Positions 8,944-17,291 of a stretch of 64,000 nucleotides of DNA are shown here, piece after piece. A model generated the notes under the pieces. It had not been told where the DNA came from, searched no databases, and worked only from the letters and a program-made list of their open reading frames with translations. Position 1 is the stretch's first letter. Every line of letters starts with the position of its first letter. This DNA is from Blautia sp. SC05B48. Lineage in GTDB: Bacteria; Bacillota; Clostridia; Lachnospirales; Lachnospiraceae. Where the stretch lies: contig NZ_CP040518.1 in the NCBI RefSeq assembly GCF_005848555.1, positions 2,107,001 to 2,171,000 on the forward strand, written 5' to 3'. The position numbers were made by a program, and so were the translations under genes.

Positions 8944-10548
8944 ATGGGAGTAAACGAGGCAAAAACAGCCATTCTTGAGAACCGTACAGCTCTTGGTATT
9001 GAGTTTGGTTCCACAAGGATCAAGGCAGTTCTGGTAGATGACAAAAATCAGCCGATCGCATCCGGCGGTTACGGATGGGAGAACCAGTATGTGGACGGAA
9101 TCTGGACCTACAGCCTGGAAGAGATCTGGAAGGGCCTTCAGGCCAGCTATCAGGATATGGCAAAAGATGTCCGGGAGAAATACGGCGTGGAACTGACAAG
9201 CGTAGGTGCTTTCGGTGTCAGTGCCATGATGCACGGATATATGCCCTTTAATAAAGCGGGAGAGCTGATGGTTCCTTTCCGCACCTGGAGAAACAATATC
9301 ACGGGAGAAGCTTCTGAGAAGCTGGCAGAGCTTTTCCATTACAATATCCCTCAGAGATGGAGCATCGCACACCTGTACCAGGCAATCCTGAAAGGTGAGG
9401 AGCATGTAAAAGATATCGATTACATCACCACTCTGGAGGCCTATGTGCACTGGAAACTCACCGGAAAAAGAGTTCTTGGTATCGGTGATGCGGCAGGTAT
9501 GTTCCCGATCGACAGTGAAACGAAGGACTACAACGAGGAGATGGTGCAGAAGTTCGATGAACTGGTTGCGCCTTATGGATATCCATGGAAACTCCGCGAT
9601 ATTATGCCGAAAGCTCTGGTGGCAGGTCAGGATGCAGGAGTTCTTACTGAGGAAGGTGCAAAGCTTCTGGATGTAAGCGGAAAGCTGAAAGCCGGAATTC
9701 CTATGTGCCCGCCTGAGGGAGACGCAGGAACCGGTATGGTTGCCACAAACAGTGTACGTCAGCGTACCGGAAATGTTTCGGCCGGAACCTCTGTCTTCGC
9801 AATGATCGTTCTGGAAAAAGCACTTTCAAAACCATATAAAGAGATCGATATGGTCACAACGCCTGCCGGAGATCCGGTTGCCATGGCACATTCCAACAAC
9901 TGCACCTCTGATCTGAACGCATGGGTGAATGTTTTCAAGGAATTTGCAGAAGCTATGGGCATGGAAGTAGATATGAACAAACTGTTCGGAACTCTTTATA
10001 ACAAAGCCATGGAAGGCGACCCGGACTGTGGCGGACTTCTTTCCTACTGCTATTTCTCCGGTGAGCATATGACCGGCTTTGAAGAGGGACGTCCACTGTT
10101 TGTACGTTCTCCTGAGAGCAAATTTACACTGGCAAACTTTATGCGAAATAATCTTTACACCTGCCTCGGCGCCATGCGTGTAGGTCTGGATATCCTTCTG
10201 AATCAGGAACAGGTAAAGATCGACAAGCTTCTGGGACATGGCGGTCTCTTTAAGACAAAAGGTGTGGGACAGCAGATCCTTGCAGATGCAGTGAACGCAC
10301 CGGTATCTGTAATGTCTACGGCAGGAGAAGGCGGAGCCTGGGGAATCGCACTTCTGGCTTCCTATCTCATTAATAAAAAAGACGGCGAGGAGCTTGCGGA
10401 TTTCCTGGATGAGAATGTATTTAAGGGAAATGAGGGCAGCACCCTTGCGCCGGAGGAAGAGGGCGTAAAAGGATTTAACGCCTTTATGGACCGGTATATG
10501 AAAGGGCTTGGCATCGAGAGAGCTGCTGTGGAATCCAAAATCTGGTAA
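8944..10548 (+). CDS. FGGY-family carbohydrate kinase, probable L-ribulokinase
   Basis: Phosphorylates a ketopentose; its place directly behind araA makes L-ribulose the likely substrate. The protein has 534 residues with the FGGY phosphate-1 motif near the N-terminus ([16 protein letters not shown]), the adenosine-side glycine motif ([19 protein letters not shown]) and [12 protein letters not shown] near the end. It does not look like classic E. coli AraB; a non-orthologous clostridial ribulokinase (AraK) is known and this could be its relative. Xylulose is the alternative substrate. The start follows GGGAGGTTTTTTAAA. A gap of about 100 bases separates it from the pyrophosphatase gene. Confidence 0.85.
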   Translation: MGVNEAKTAILENRTALGIEFGSTRIKAVLVDDKNQPIASGGYGWENQYVDGIWTYSLEEIWKGLQASYQDMAKDVREKYGVELTSVGAFGVSAMMHGYMPFNKAGELMVPFRTWRNNITGEASEKLAELFHYNIPQRWSIAHLYQAILKGEEHVKDIDYITTLEAYVHWKLTGKRVLGIGDAAGMFPIDSETKDYNEEMVQKFDELVAPYGYPWKLRDIMPKALVAGQDAGVLTEEGAKLLDVSGKLKAGIPMCPPEGDAGTGMVATNSVRQRTGNVSAGTSVFAMIVLEKALSKPYKEIDMVTTPAGDPVAMAHSNNCTSDLNAWVNVFKEFAEAMGMEVDMNKLFGTLYNKAMEGDPDCGGLLSYCYFSGEHMTGFEEGRPLFVRSPESKFTLANFMRNNLYTCLGAMRVGLDILLNQEQVKIDKLLGHGGLFKTKGVGQQILADAVNAPVSVMSTAGEGGAWGIALLASYLINKKDGEELADFLDENVFKGNEGSTLAPEEEGVKGFNAFMDRYMKGLGIERAAVESKIW

Positions 10549-10650
10549 AATACAGGATGCACGGAAATCAGAAGGTTTGTTTCGGATACGAAGAAAAACA
10601 GATGGAAATATCTGGCGAATTTCTGAGATGTGTCCAGAGAGGAAAAATAA

Positions 10651-11010
10651 ATGAACGAGAGTGACCGTGAAAAGAAACCGGCATCCGGCCAGATGGTGCA
10701 TGTGGTGATCGACCGGCCCATGAACACCTGCCATCCGGAACACAAAGATCTTTTTTATCCGGTAAATTATGGTTACATTGAAGGAATCATCGCCCCGGAC
10801 GGAGAGGAACAGGACGTCTACGTTCTTGGCATTGATCACCCTGTAAAAGAATTTACAGGAAAAGTGATTGCCATCATCCATCGTCTCAGTGATGTGGAAG
10901 ACAAATGGGTGGCGGTCCCGGAAGATATGAATATGACAGCCAGGGAGATCATGGAACAGGTACGGTTTCAGGAGCAGTATTTTGAGACAGAGATAGAAAT
11001 GTTGGAATAA
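10651..11010 (+). CDS. Short inorganic pyrophosphatase-like protein (family I)
   Basis: The core of a soluble family I pyrophosphatase is recognisable: DRPM, FYPVNYGYIEG, DGEEQDVYVLG and DVEDKWVAVP line up with the E. coli motifs around R43, Y55, D65-D70 and D97-K104. The protein is only 119 residues against about 175, lacking the N-terminal strand region and the C-terminal YK pair. One metal-ligand Asp is Glu here (DGEEQD in place of DGDPVD). Such short forms occur in Firmicutes; whether they hydrolyse PPi is unclear to me. A strong terminator follows at 11018-11063. It may belong to the end of the arabinose unit. Confidence 0.75.
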   Translation: MNESDREKKPASGQMVHVVIDRPMNTCHPEHKDLFYPVNYGYIEGIIAPDGEEQDVYVLGIDHPVKEFTGKVIAIIHRLSDVEDKWVAVPEDMNMTAREIMEQVRFQEQYFETEIEMLE

Positions 11011-11017
11011 GAAAATT

Positions 11018-11063
11018 AAAAACAGGAGCAGACATGGTATGCCATGTGCCTGCTCCTGTTTTT
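11018..11063 (+). terminator. Rho-independent terminator after the pyrophosphatase gene
   Basis: AAAAACAGGAGCA (11018-11030) pairs perfectly with TGCTCCTGTTTTT (11051-11063), with an inner ACATGG/CCATGT stem. The first codons of the adjoining Uma2 remnant lie inside this hairpin. Confidence 0.9.
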
Positions 11064-11400
11064 GAATGAAAAATCAAATACCTACGTTGAACCGGATATT
11101 TCTGTTATTTGCGATGCAGATAAACTGGATGATAGAGGGTGCAAGGGAGCACCGGACTGGATCGTGGAAATTGTATCTCCTTCCAGTAAGCAGATGGATT
11201 ATTATACGAAACTGTTTAAATATCGAACTGCCGGAGTAAGAGAATACTGGCTGGTAGATCCGGATAAGAATCTTGTTCTGGTATATAATTTTGAACATGG
11301 AACCTCGGAACCATATACATTACAGGACTCTGTGAAAGCAGGAATTTATGAAGATCTGTGGATTGATTTTTCTGCTATGAAAATGAATGGATTTTATTGA
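11044..11400 (+). pseudogene. Truncated Uma2-family (DUF820) nuclease-fold remnant
   Basis: The 118-residue open frame matches the C-terminal two thirds of Uma2/DUF820 proteins of the PD-(D/E)XK fold: TYVEPDISVICDADKLDDRGC, APDWIVEIVSPSS, KYRTAGVREYWLVDPD. Intact members have about 190 residues, and the N-terminal third is missing. The apparent start codon and next residues (MCLLLF) are encoded by the descending arm of the upstream terminator, with no ribosome binding site. The gene therefore lost its 5' end at that junction and is probably not expressed. Confidence 0.7.
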
Positions 11401-11574
11401 AAATATTTCTCCGTAATGTTATCATTGGACACGAAAAACACAGAAAAAATTAAAAAACAAAAAAATTAAACGGTTGTATATGTGTCTGTAATACGATCAG
11501 AGGCAGCCGGTCAGAGAACAGAATGATGGGTGGCAAAATGTTTGATGACCAGGGCTATACAGGAGGAGAATACA

Positions 11575-12375
11575 ATGAAATTAACCATGCTTGGAACCGG
11601 TAACGCACTGGTAACAGAGTGTTACAATACCTGCTTTGTACTCAGCGATGAGTACGGCCATTTTCTGGTTGACGGAGGCGGCGGAAATACGGTGCTTTCC
11701 CAGCTGAAAAAAGCAGGCATTGATCTGATGGATGTTCATGAGATCTTTGTTACACATAAGCACGTAGACCATATCATGGGAATCGTGTGGGTGATCCGCA
11801 TCATCTGCCAGAACATGAAAAAAGGCACTTATCAGGGCGAGGCAAATATCTATGCACATGACGAAGTGATCGGACTTCTGAAAGACATGGCATTTAAGCT
11901 TCTGAATAAGAAGGAGACACAGTACATCGGTGACAGACTTCATCTGATCGAGGTAAAAGATGGCGAGGAAAAAACAATTCTTAATAAGAAAGTGACCTTC
12001 TTTGATATCGGTTCCACCAAGGCGAAACAGTTCGGTTTCCAGATGATCTATGACGGTGGTAAGGTACTTACCTGCTGCGGAGACGAGCCATACAATGAAT
12101 GTGAGGAGAAATACGCAAAAGGCAGCGACTGGATGTTCCACGAAGCATTCTGTCTGTATGGACAGCGTGATATCTTCAATCCTTATGAGAAACACCACTC
12201 CACAGTTAAGGATGCCAGTGAGCTGGCTGAGAACCTTGGAGTTAAGAATCTTGTCCTGTATCACACAGAGGATAAGAACATTAAGAAACGTAAAGAGCTT
12301 TACGGAGCAGAAGGCAGAGAGTATTATCACGGAAATCTGTTTATTCCGGATGATCTTGATGTGATCGAAATGTAA
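11575..12375 (+). CDS. MBL-fold metallohydrolase, RNase Z-like
   Basis: Metallo-beta-lactamase fold hydrolase of 266 residues. MLGTGNALVTECYNTC opens the fold. THKHVDHIMG is the HxHxDH zinc site, and further ligands are likely in CCGDEPY, the HEAF segment and LYHTED near the C-terminus. This pattern is closest to the RNase Z/ElaC-like branch, though the canonical exosite arm of tRNase Z is not obvious, so the substrate is unknown. The ATG at 11575 was preferred over an earlier in-frame one at 11530 because AGGAGGAG stands directly before it. A terminator follows at 12392-12426. Confidence 0.85.
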   Translation: MKLTMLGTGNALVTECYNTCFVLSDEYGHFLVDGGGGNTVLSQLKKAGIDLMDVHEIFVTHKHVDHIMGIVWVIRIICQNMKKGTYQGEANIYAHDEVIGLLKDMAFKLLNKKETQYIGDRLHLIEVKDGEEKTILNKKVTFFDIGSTKAKQFGFQMIYDGGKVLTCCGDEPYNECEEKYAKGSDWMFHEAFCLYGQRDIFNPYEKHHSTVKDASELAENLGVKNLVLYHTEDKNIKKRKELYGAEGREYYHGNLFIPDDLDVIEM

Positions 12376-12391
12376 GAAATATAGATAAAGG

Positions 12392-12426
12392 ACCGGGAAT
12401 GAGACTGTGGTGGCATTCCCGGTTTT
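12392..12426 (+). terminator. Rho-independent terminator after the MBL hydrolase
   Basis: ACCGGGAATG (12392-12401) pairs with CATTCCCGGT (12414-12423) and is followed by TTT. It lies immediately upstream of larE. Confidence 0.75.
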
Positions 12427-12441
12427 GAGGTGACAGAACAT

Positions 12442-13269
12442 ATGCCAGTAACAGACCGAATCACCCTTGAAAAAAAATATCAGAAGCTTCAGGAAATCCT
12501 CCGCTCCCTGGAGAGTGTAGCCGTGGCTTTTTCCGGCGGAGTGGATTCTACCTTTCTTTTGAAGGTGGCACAGGAGACACTTGGCGATAAGGCCATAGCC
12601 ATCACTGCATGCCCCTGCTCCTTTACAGAAAGAGAGAGGAAAGAAACCGAGGATTTCTGCAGGGAAAATCACATTCATCAGGAGATATGCAAGCTTAATG
12701 AATTTGAGATTCCGGGATTTCGCCAGAATCCTCCGGATCGCTGCTACATCTGCAAAAAAGGCATTTTTACCAGATTATGGGAAGTAGCGAAAAAGAACAA
12801 CATCAATGTGCTTGCGGAAGGTTCCAACATGGATGATCTGGGCGACTACCGTCCCGGCCGCCGGGCCATCCAGGAACTTGGTGTGCGAAGTCCCCTTCAG
12901 GAAGCCGGACTCTATAAAGAAGAGATCCGGGAGCTGTCAAAAGACATGAATCTTCCAACCTGGAACAAGCCGTCTTTTGCCTGTCTGGCTTCCAGGTTTG
13001 TGTATGGGGAGACCATTACCGAGGAGAAGCTTCACATGGTAGATCAGGCGGAGCAGTTTCTGATGGATCTGGGATTCCGTCAGTTCCGCGTCCGTATCCA
13101 TGGAACCATGGCCAGGATCGAGGTTCCGGCAGAAGAGATCCTGAAAATTGCAGATAATGAAACAAGAACAAAGATCACAGAGAAATTCCACACATTGGGA
13201 TTTTCTTACGTGACTCTGGATCTTCAGGGCTTCCGTTCCGGAAGTATGAATGAAACACTGGGAAAATAA
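12442..13269 (+). CDS. larE: LarE-type ATP-dependent sulfur transferase
   Basis: PP-loop ATP pyrophosphatase family. LarE supplies sulfur to the pincer nickel cofactor of lactate racemase. The PP-loop is VAFSGGVDSTFLLK near the N-terminus, and the LarE-type Cys context KPSFACLASRFVYGE lies in the C-terminal half. A CYIC pair (RCYICKKG) plus that Cys gives the three-cysteine set of the cluster-dependent LarE class, as opposed to the single-Cys sacrificial type; this assignment is inference. No larA, larB or larC is in the window. The ATG at 12442 was chosen; a GTG at 12430 in the same frame is an alternative, because the GAGG box suits neither perfectly. Confidence 0.85.
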   Translation: MPVTDRITLEKKYQKLQEILRSLESVAVAFSGGVDSTFLLKVAQETLGDKAIAITACPCSFTERERKETEDFCRENHIHQEICKLNEFEIPGFRQNPPDRCYICKKGIFTRLWEVAKKNNINVLAEGSNMDDLGDYRPGRRAIQELGVRSPLQEAGLYKEEIRELSKDMNLPTWNKPSFACLASRFVYGETITEEKLHMVDQAEQFLMDLGFRQFRVRIHGTMARIEVPAEEILKIADNETRTKITEKFHTLGFSYVTLDLQGFRSGSMNETLGK

Positions 13270-13286
13270 GTATCAGAAAATAAAAT

Positions 13287-13328
13287 AATCCCCCGGAAAT
13301 ACCGCGCGAGAAGTATTTCCGGGGGATT
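13287..13328. terminator. Bidirectional terminator between larE and ohyA
   Basis: AATCCCCCGGAAATAC (13287-13302) pairs over 16 bases with GTATTTCCGGGGGATT (13313-13328). It sits between converging genes and can serve both. Confidence 0.8.
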
Positions 13329-13414
13329 GCTGCAAGAATAGAACCGGAGGCTCCGTTACTGTGTTCAAATCTTAATTTTCGGATTGAGAATATCTGCCTG
13401 GCAGGCTGTATATC

Positions 13415-15379
13415 TTACATATAATCTTTCAGCACATCATGATCCCGCAGTACTTTCTCAACCACAGTACCCTTCACAACATTCAGAAGTGGTTTCTTCA
13501 GTGCATTCAGCGGCCCTGGCAGCTGGATCTCCAGCGGGGATTTTCCGTCCATCAGTTTCACACTGCTGTCCAGAAGCTCACGGATATCGTAAACGCTTCC
13601 CCATACTTCCGGAACTCCACGGTCTACACCGAAAAGTCCGTATACAGCCTCCATTGCAGTACGTACGGAATACTCTGTTGTGAATACGGTATCACGAGGA
13701 GTTTCCGCAAACTGTCCCAGGAATGCAAAATTTACACAGCCATCCGGGATAACATCCGGGCGGTCACCTTTGGTACGCGGCATGAAGAAGGCGGTGATGT
13801 ACGGCATCATGGTCGGAACGCAGACAGCGCTGTTTTCTGCCATATCGTCGATCTGATCTACCGGAACACCCAGGTGGTACAGCCACTCGGCGGTAATTTC
13901 CTTACCGGTACAATCCTTCATCGGCTTCTTGATATAATCACCGGGAACATCTGTGAACAATCCGTAAACCCATACACAGACCTTCTTCGGATCCTGCTCT
14001 TTGAACTGTCCCTGACGGTTGATGGTCCAGCTTAAGAGCCATTTGGAATCCTGGCAGCTTACGATACCACCGGTAACAACCTTGCCGGTACGTGGGTCAC
14101 GCTGGCTGATATTGGTGATATAAGGGATAATACGGTCATCCAGAGTGGTGACAGTAGCGGATTCCCAGTTTGTTCTGGAAATGTCTGAGCAGAACTTTTC
14201 CGGATGTCCGAAGGAAGGATCCTGAGCTGCGATATTTTTCCACAGAGACCATACACCACTGGTGCGTACCTCTGCATCACCGTTTGGTGCGTGGTTCTGG
14301 TCGCCGTAGATCGTGCCCTCTGTACAGCTTCCGTTAGTGACGAAAACATAATCATTTTCTGTAAGAAGGATGCCCTGCTCCACATCTTTTACCTTGCATT
14401 CGATAGCAGTGGCGATCTTTTTGCCATCTTTAAAATTAAAGATCACGTTTGTGACCTCAGTATTAAACTGGAAGTCAACACCTGCATCCTCCAGATATTT
14501 TTTCATGGGAAGGATCAGGGATTCGTATTGGTTGTACTTGGTGAATTTCAGGGCGCTGAAATCCGGAAGACCTGCAATGTGGTGGATAAAACGCTGGAAG
14601 TAAAGCTTCATTTCCAGAGCACTGTGCCAGTTTTCAAATGCGAACATGGTCCTCCAGTACAGCCAGAAGGTGGAATCAAACACTTCATCATCAAATACAT
14701 CTTCGATGGTTTTATCGTAAAGATCCTCATCCTTTGTCATAAACAGCTTCATGATCTCCATGCAACCCTTCTGGCTCAGGTTAAATTTTCCGTCGGTATG
14801 GGCATCCTGTCCACGGTTGACGGTTGCACGGCAGAGAGAATAGTTCGGGTCGTGCTTGTTCAGCCAGTAGAATTCGTCCAGAACAGAAGCACCCGGTTTT
14901 TCAAGAGAAGGAATACTGCGGAAAAGATCCCACAGGCACTCGAAATGGTTTTCCATCTCACGACCGCCACGCATGATATAGCCTCTGGACGGATCAAAGA
15001 TTCCATCGCAGGCACCGCCGGCAATATCCATGGCTTCCAGGATGTGGATATGATCACCTGGCATCTGTGCGTCTCTTACCAGGAAGCATGCAGCAGCCAG
15101 GGAAGCAAGACCGCTTCCTACAATGTAGGCATGCTTGTCGTCCACACCTTCCGGTTTTTCCGGACGGGCAAAGGCTTCGTAGTTACCGTTGGAATAATAA
15201 ATCCCTTTGCTGTTTTTATCATGCTTTCCACGCTCGGTGTTGCGGTAGTTTGCAGTAGTTTCTTTCACATGGAGGTTTTCCTCTTCGTTGATCTCTCTTG
15301 TTTTTTTCATCAGCATGGCCGCGCCTGCTCCGGCTGCCGCAAGTGCTGCAAGTCCCATGAATCCTTTTTTATCTGACAT
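13415..15379 (-). CDS. ohyA: Oleate hydratase (MCRA family) with N-terminal membrane anchor
   Basis: FAD-dependent fatty acid double-bond hydratase that turns oleate or linoleate into 10-hydroxy acids, a detoxification step in gut Firmicutes. The family start YYSNGNYEAFARPEKP appears at about residue 61, followed by the FAD motif IVGSGLASLAAACFL, EAMDIAGGACDG and GGREMENHFECLWDL. The family extends to the C-terminus, so the enzyme looks complete. Unusually, about 60 extra residues precede the canonical start: a hydrophobic stretch at about 7-24 (GLAALAAAGAGAAMLM) and then a charged linker. The start is supported by AAAGGTGG upstream on the minus strand. The TetR gene upstream on the same strand is its likely regulator. 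Confidence 0.93.
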   Translation of the reverse strand: MSDKKGFMGLAALAAAGAGAAMLMKKTREINEEENLHVKETTANYRNTERGKHDKNSKGIYYSNGNYEAFARPEKPEGVDDKHAYIVGSGLASLAAACFLVRDAQMPGDHIHILEAMDIAGGACDGIFDPSRGYIMRGGREMENHFECLWDLFRSIPSLEKPGASVLDEFYWLNKHDPNYSLCRATVNRGQDAHTDGKFNLSQKGCMEIMKLFMTKDEDLYDKTIEDVFDDEVFDSTFWLYWRTMFAFENWHSALEMKLYFQRFIHHIAGLPDFSALKFTKYNQYESLILPMKKYLEDAGVDFQFNTEVTNVIFNFKDGKKIATAIECKVKDVEQGILLTENDYVFVTNGSCTEGTIYGDQNHAPNGDAEVRTSGVWSLWKNIAAQDPSFGHPEKFCSDISRTNWESATVTTLDDRIIPYITNISQRDPRTGKVVTGGIVSCQDSKWLLSWTINRQGQFKEQDPKKVCVWVYGLFTDVPGDYIKKPMKDCTGKEITAEWLYHLGVPVDQIDDMAENSAVCVPTMMPYITAFFMPRTKGDRPDVIPDGCVNFAFLGQFAETPRDTVFTTEYSVRTAMEAVYGLFGVDRGVPEVWGSVYDIRELLDSSVKLMDGKSPLEIQLPGPLNALKKPLLNVVKGTVVEKVLRDHDVLKDYM

Positions 15380-15508
15380 ATGACATCCACCTTTCGTAAA
15401 TGAGATACCTGTTTGTATCGGATTAACTGTTCTTTGTTGCTGTTGAGGCTATGATAGCCCATCCGGAAAAAAGATTCTATTTACAAAATACCGAAAGTGT
15501 TCAGTTTT

Positions 15509-15532
15509 TTATCATTATGTCTGTTTTGATAA
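15509..15532 (-). promoter_or_regulatory. Inverted repeat between tetR and ohyA
   Basis: TTATCA (15509-15514) and TGATAA (15527-15532) are 12 bases apart, just past the tetR stop and upstream of ohyA. It could be a TetR-type operator or a weak terminator. Confidence 0.25.
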
Positions 15533-15536
15533 GTTT

Positions 15537-16121
15537 TTATTCTGTATGCATTTCTGCTGTTTTGTTTCTGGCGGCAAAATTGCGGATGGCGTTGTCGATG
15601 CTTCCGTACAGTGCGGTTGCGGTATCATCTGCGATTTCGCGATAATCTTCGCGCATGCCGTTTTTGATCCAGTCCAGCATGATCCCTACAAAGCTGTATT
15701 TATACAGATCTGCGATAAAAATTTTCTGTTCATCCGTGATGGGGATATCTTTTGATTTTTCTGTTACCACGCCCATAAGAAGATCGCAGGTAAGCTGGAA
15801 CAGATAATTCTCGATCTGTTCCCGCCCCACGCAGCGGTATACATTTAAGATAAACGGCTTGTTTTCCATCACGGCATCAAAGATCTGCAGAAGCCCTTCA
15901 TGCCATGTGGAAGAGGTTTTTTTGCCCTGAAGGGCAATTCTGGCATCTTCCAGACAGCACCACTCCACAAGATCATAGATATCTTTGAAATGATAGTAAA
16001 AAGTCATGCGGCTGATCCCGCAGTCCGTAGTCAGGTCGTTGATGGTGATCTTATCTAAAGGCTTCTTAAGAAGCAGATGTTTCAGGGATTCTTCCAGGGC
16101 AAGCTTGGTTGCGTTTGTCAT
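15537..16121 (-). CDS. TetR/AcrR-family regulator
   Basis: 194 residues with an N-terminal TetR helix-turn-helix (ITINDLTTDCGISRMTFYYHFKDIYDLVEW) and an all-helical ligand domain of the kind found in DhaS-like regulators. It lies 157 bases upstream of ohyA on the same strand. Fatty-acid-responsive TetR proteins commonly control oleate hydratase, so it probably senses unsaturated fatty acids and represses ohyA. A near-palindrome upstream of its own start (GTTAT at 16151-16155, ATAAC at 16160-16164) may be its autoregulatory site. Confidence 0.85.
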   Translation of the reverse strand: MTNATKLALEESLKHLLLKKPLDKITINDLTTDCGISRMTFYYHFKDIYDLVEWCCLEDARIALQGKKTSSTWHEGLLQIFDAVMENKPFILNVYRCVGREQIENYLFQLTCDLLMGVVTEKSKDIPITDEQKIFIADLYKYSFVGIMLDWIKNGMREDYREIADDTATALYGSIDNAIRNFAARNKTAEMHTE

Positions 16122-16144
16122 GTCTTGCGGCCTCCTTTGGCAAG

Positions 16145-16164
16145 GTTATAGTTATTAATATAAC
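16145..16164. promoter_or_regulatory. Candidate operator between tetR and the sugar-sensor operon
   Basis: Overlapping inverted repeats: GTTATA (16145-16150) with TATAAC (16159-16164), and GTTAT (16151-16155) with ATAAC (16160-16164). They lie about 25 bases upstream of the divergent tetR start. Confidence 0.3.
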
Positions 16165-16262
16165 ATGAAAGTGCACAGAAAATCCATGTTAAACAGTGAC
16201 TTTTCTGTGAAATTATGATAAACTGGATCTGGAATATTTTGCGGAACAGAACGGAGTGTACT

Positions 16263-17291
16263 ATGAAGAAAAAATCAGTTTGTATCCTGCTGATCTTTGC
16301 TGCCGTGATAGTACTTACTTATGTGACAGGAGAATCCTATTACAGAGGAATCAGTGAAAAAGCAGGGTTGGATAAACAGGAAGAGAAAATATATAAATAC
16401 CAGTACGACATGATCGTGGACAGCCCCGATTCCCAGTTCTGGCAGGCAGTATATGACAGTGCGAAGAAAAAAGCAGCTCAGAATAATGTACTGCTTGAGA
16501 TCATGGGGCCGGACAGAGGAACATCCTATGATAAACTTGATTATATGAATATGAGCATTGCGGCCAAGGCGGATGGTATTATCCTGCAGTATAATGGAGA
16601 AGCCGGTCTGGAAGAAGCAATCAATACTGCAGTAAGAAACGGAATACCGGTGGTTACAGTCATGAGTGATGCGGTGCACAGCCGCCGCCAGAGCTTTGTG
16701 GGAGTCAGCGATTATCAGCTTGGCATGGCTTACGGGGAAATTGTTGCCAAATACGTGGATGAGAACACGAAGAAGATCCTGATCCTGCAGAAACGGGATA
16801 TTGATGATATGAACGAAAGTCAGATATACACTCAGATCAGCAATGCGGTGAAGATGGCAGCTGGGTCTGAGGATATTGAGATCAAGGGAAGGAATCTTCT
16901 GTCAACAGGAACCTTTGAAACAGAGGAGGCAGTTACTGATATTTTTCAGCAGAAGCGGAATGTTCCGGATATCCTTGTGTGTATGGATGAGGAGACAACG
17001 GAGTGTGCAAGACAGGCAATTCTGGATTTCAACCTTGCAGGAAAAGTGAAGATCATTGGTTATTATACATCTGAGGATATTCTGGCGGCAGTTGAAAAAG
17101 GTGTTATTTCAGTTACCTGTGATGTGGACACGACCCAGCTGGGACAGTACAGTGTGGAGGCAGTTACCAGCTATATAGAAGATGGAAGAACCAATTCTTT
17201 CTACAACGTAGACATTAATTTTCTTGACAGAACAGCAGTGAAGAAGATGAGGAGGGAGGCAGTCACAGATGAAAAAGATCCGTTGGAGTGA
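16263..17291 (+). CDS. Membrane-anchored sugar-binding sensor protein (XylFII type)
   Basis: 342 residues: an uncleaved-looking N-terminal hydrophobic anchor (VCILLIFAAVIVLTYVTG) and then a periplasmic-binding-protein fold (DMIVDSPDSQFWQAVYDSAKKK; ADGIILQYNGEAGLEEAINTAV; GIPVVTVMSDA; VGVSDYQLGMAYGEIV). In Clostridium, XylFII proteins of this kind sit outside the cell, bind the sugar and pass the signal to a LytS-type kinase. Here the gene overlaps the kinase gene by 23 bases, and a YesN regulator and sugar transporter genes follow, so the same three-component arrangement is inferred. ATG 16263 was chosen over an earlier frame start at 16215 because CGGAG stands 7 bases before it. Confidence 0.82.
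   Translation: MKKKSVCILLIFAAVIVLTYVTGESYYRGISEKAGLDKQEEKIYKYQYDMIVDSPDSQFWQAVYDSAKKKAAQNNVLLEIMGPDRGTSYDKLDYMNMSIAAKADGIILQYNGEAGLEEAINTAVRNGIPVVTVMSDAVHSRRQSFVGVSDYQLGMAYGEIVAKYVDENTKKILILQKRDIDDMNESQIYTQISNAVKMAAGSEDIEIKGRNLLSTGTFETEEAVTDIFQQKRNVPDILVCMDEETTECARQAILDFNLAGKVKIIGYYTSEDILAAVEKGVISVTCDVDTTQLGQYSVEAVTSYIEDGRTNSFYNVDINFLDRTAVKKMRREAVTDEKDPLE

Noticed and set aside
7468..9450. 660-codon open frame on the minus strand opposite araA and the kinase
   Set aside because: It is antisense to two clearly identified genes, Cys/His-rich with no domain, and has no ribosome binding site; a by-product of biased codon use.
14204..15376. 390-codon plus-strand frame opposite ohyA
   Set aside because: The minus strand encodes a complete oleate hydratase; this frame has no recognisable motif.
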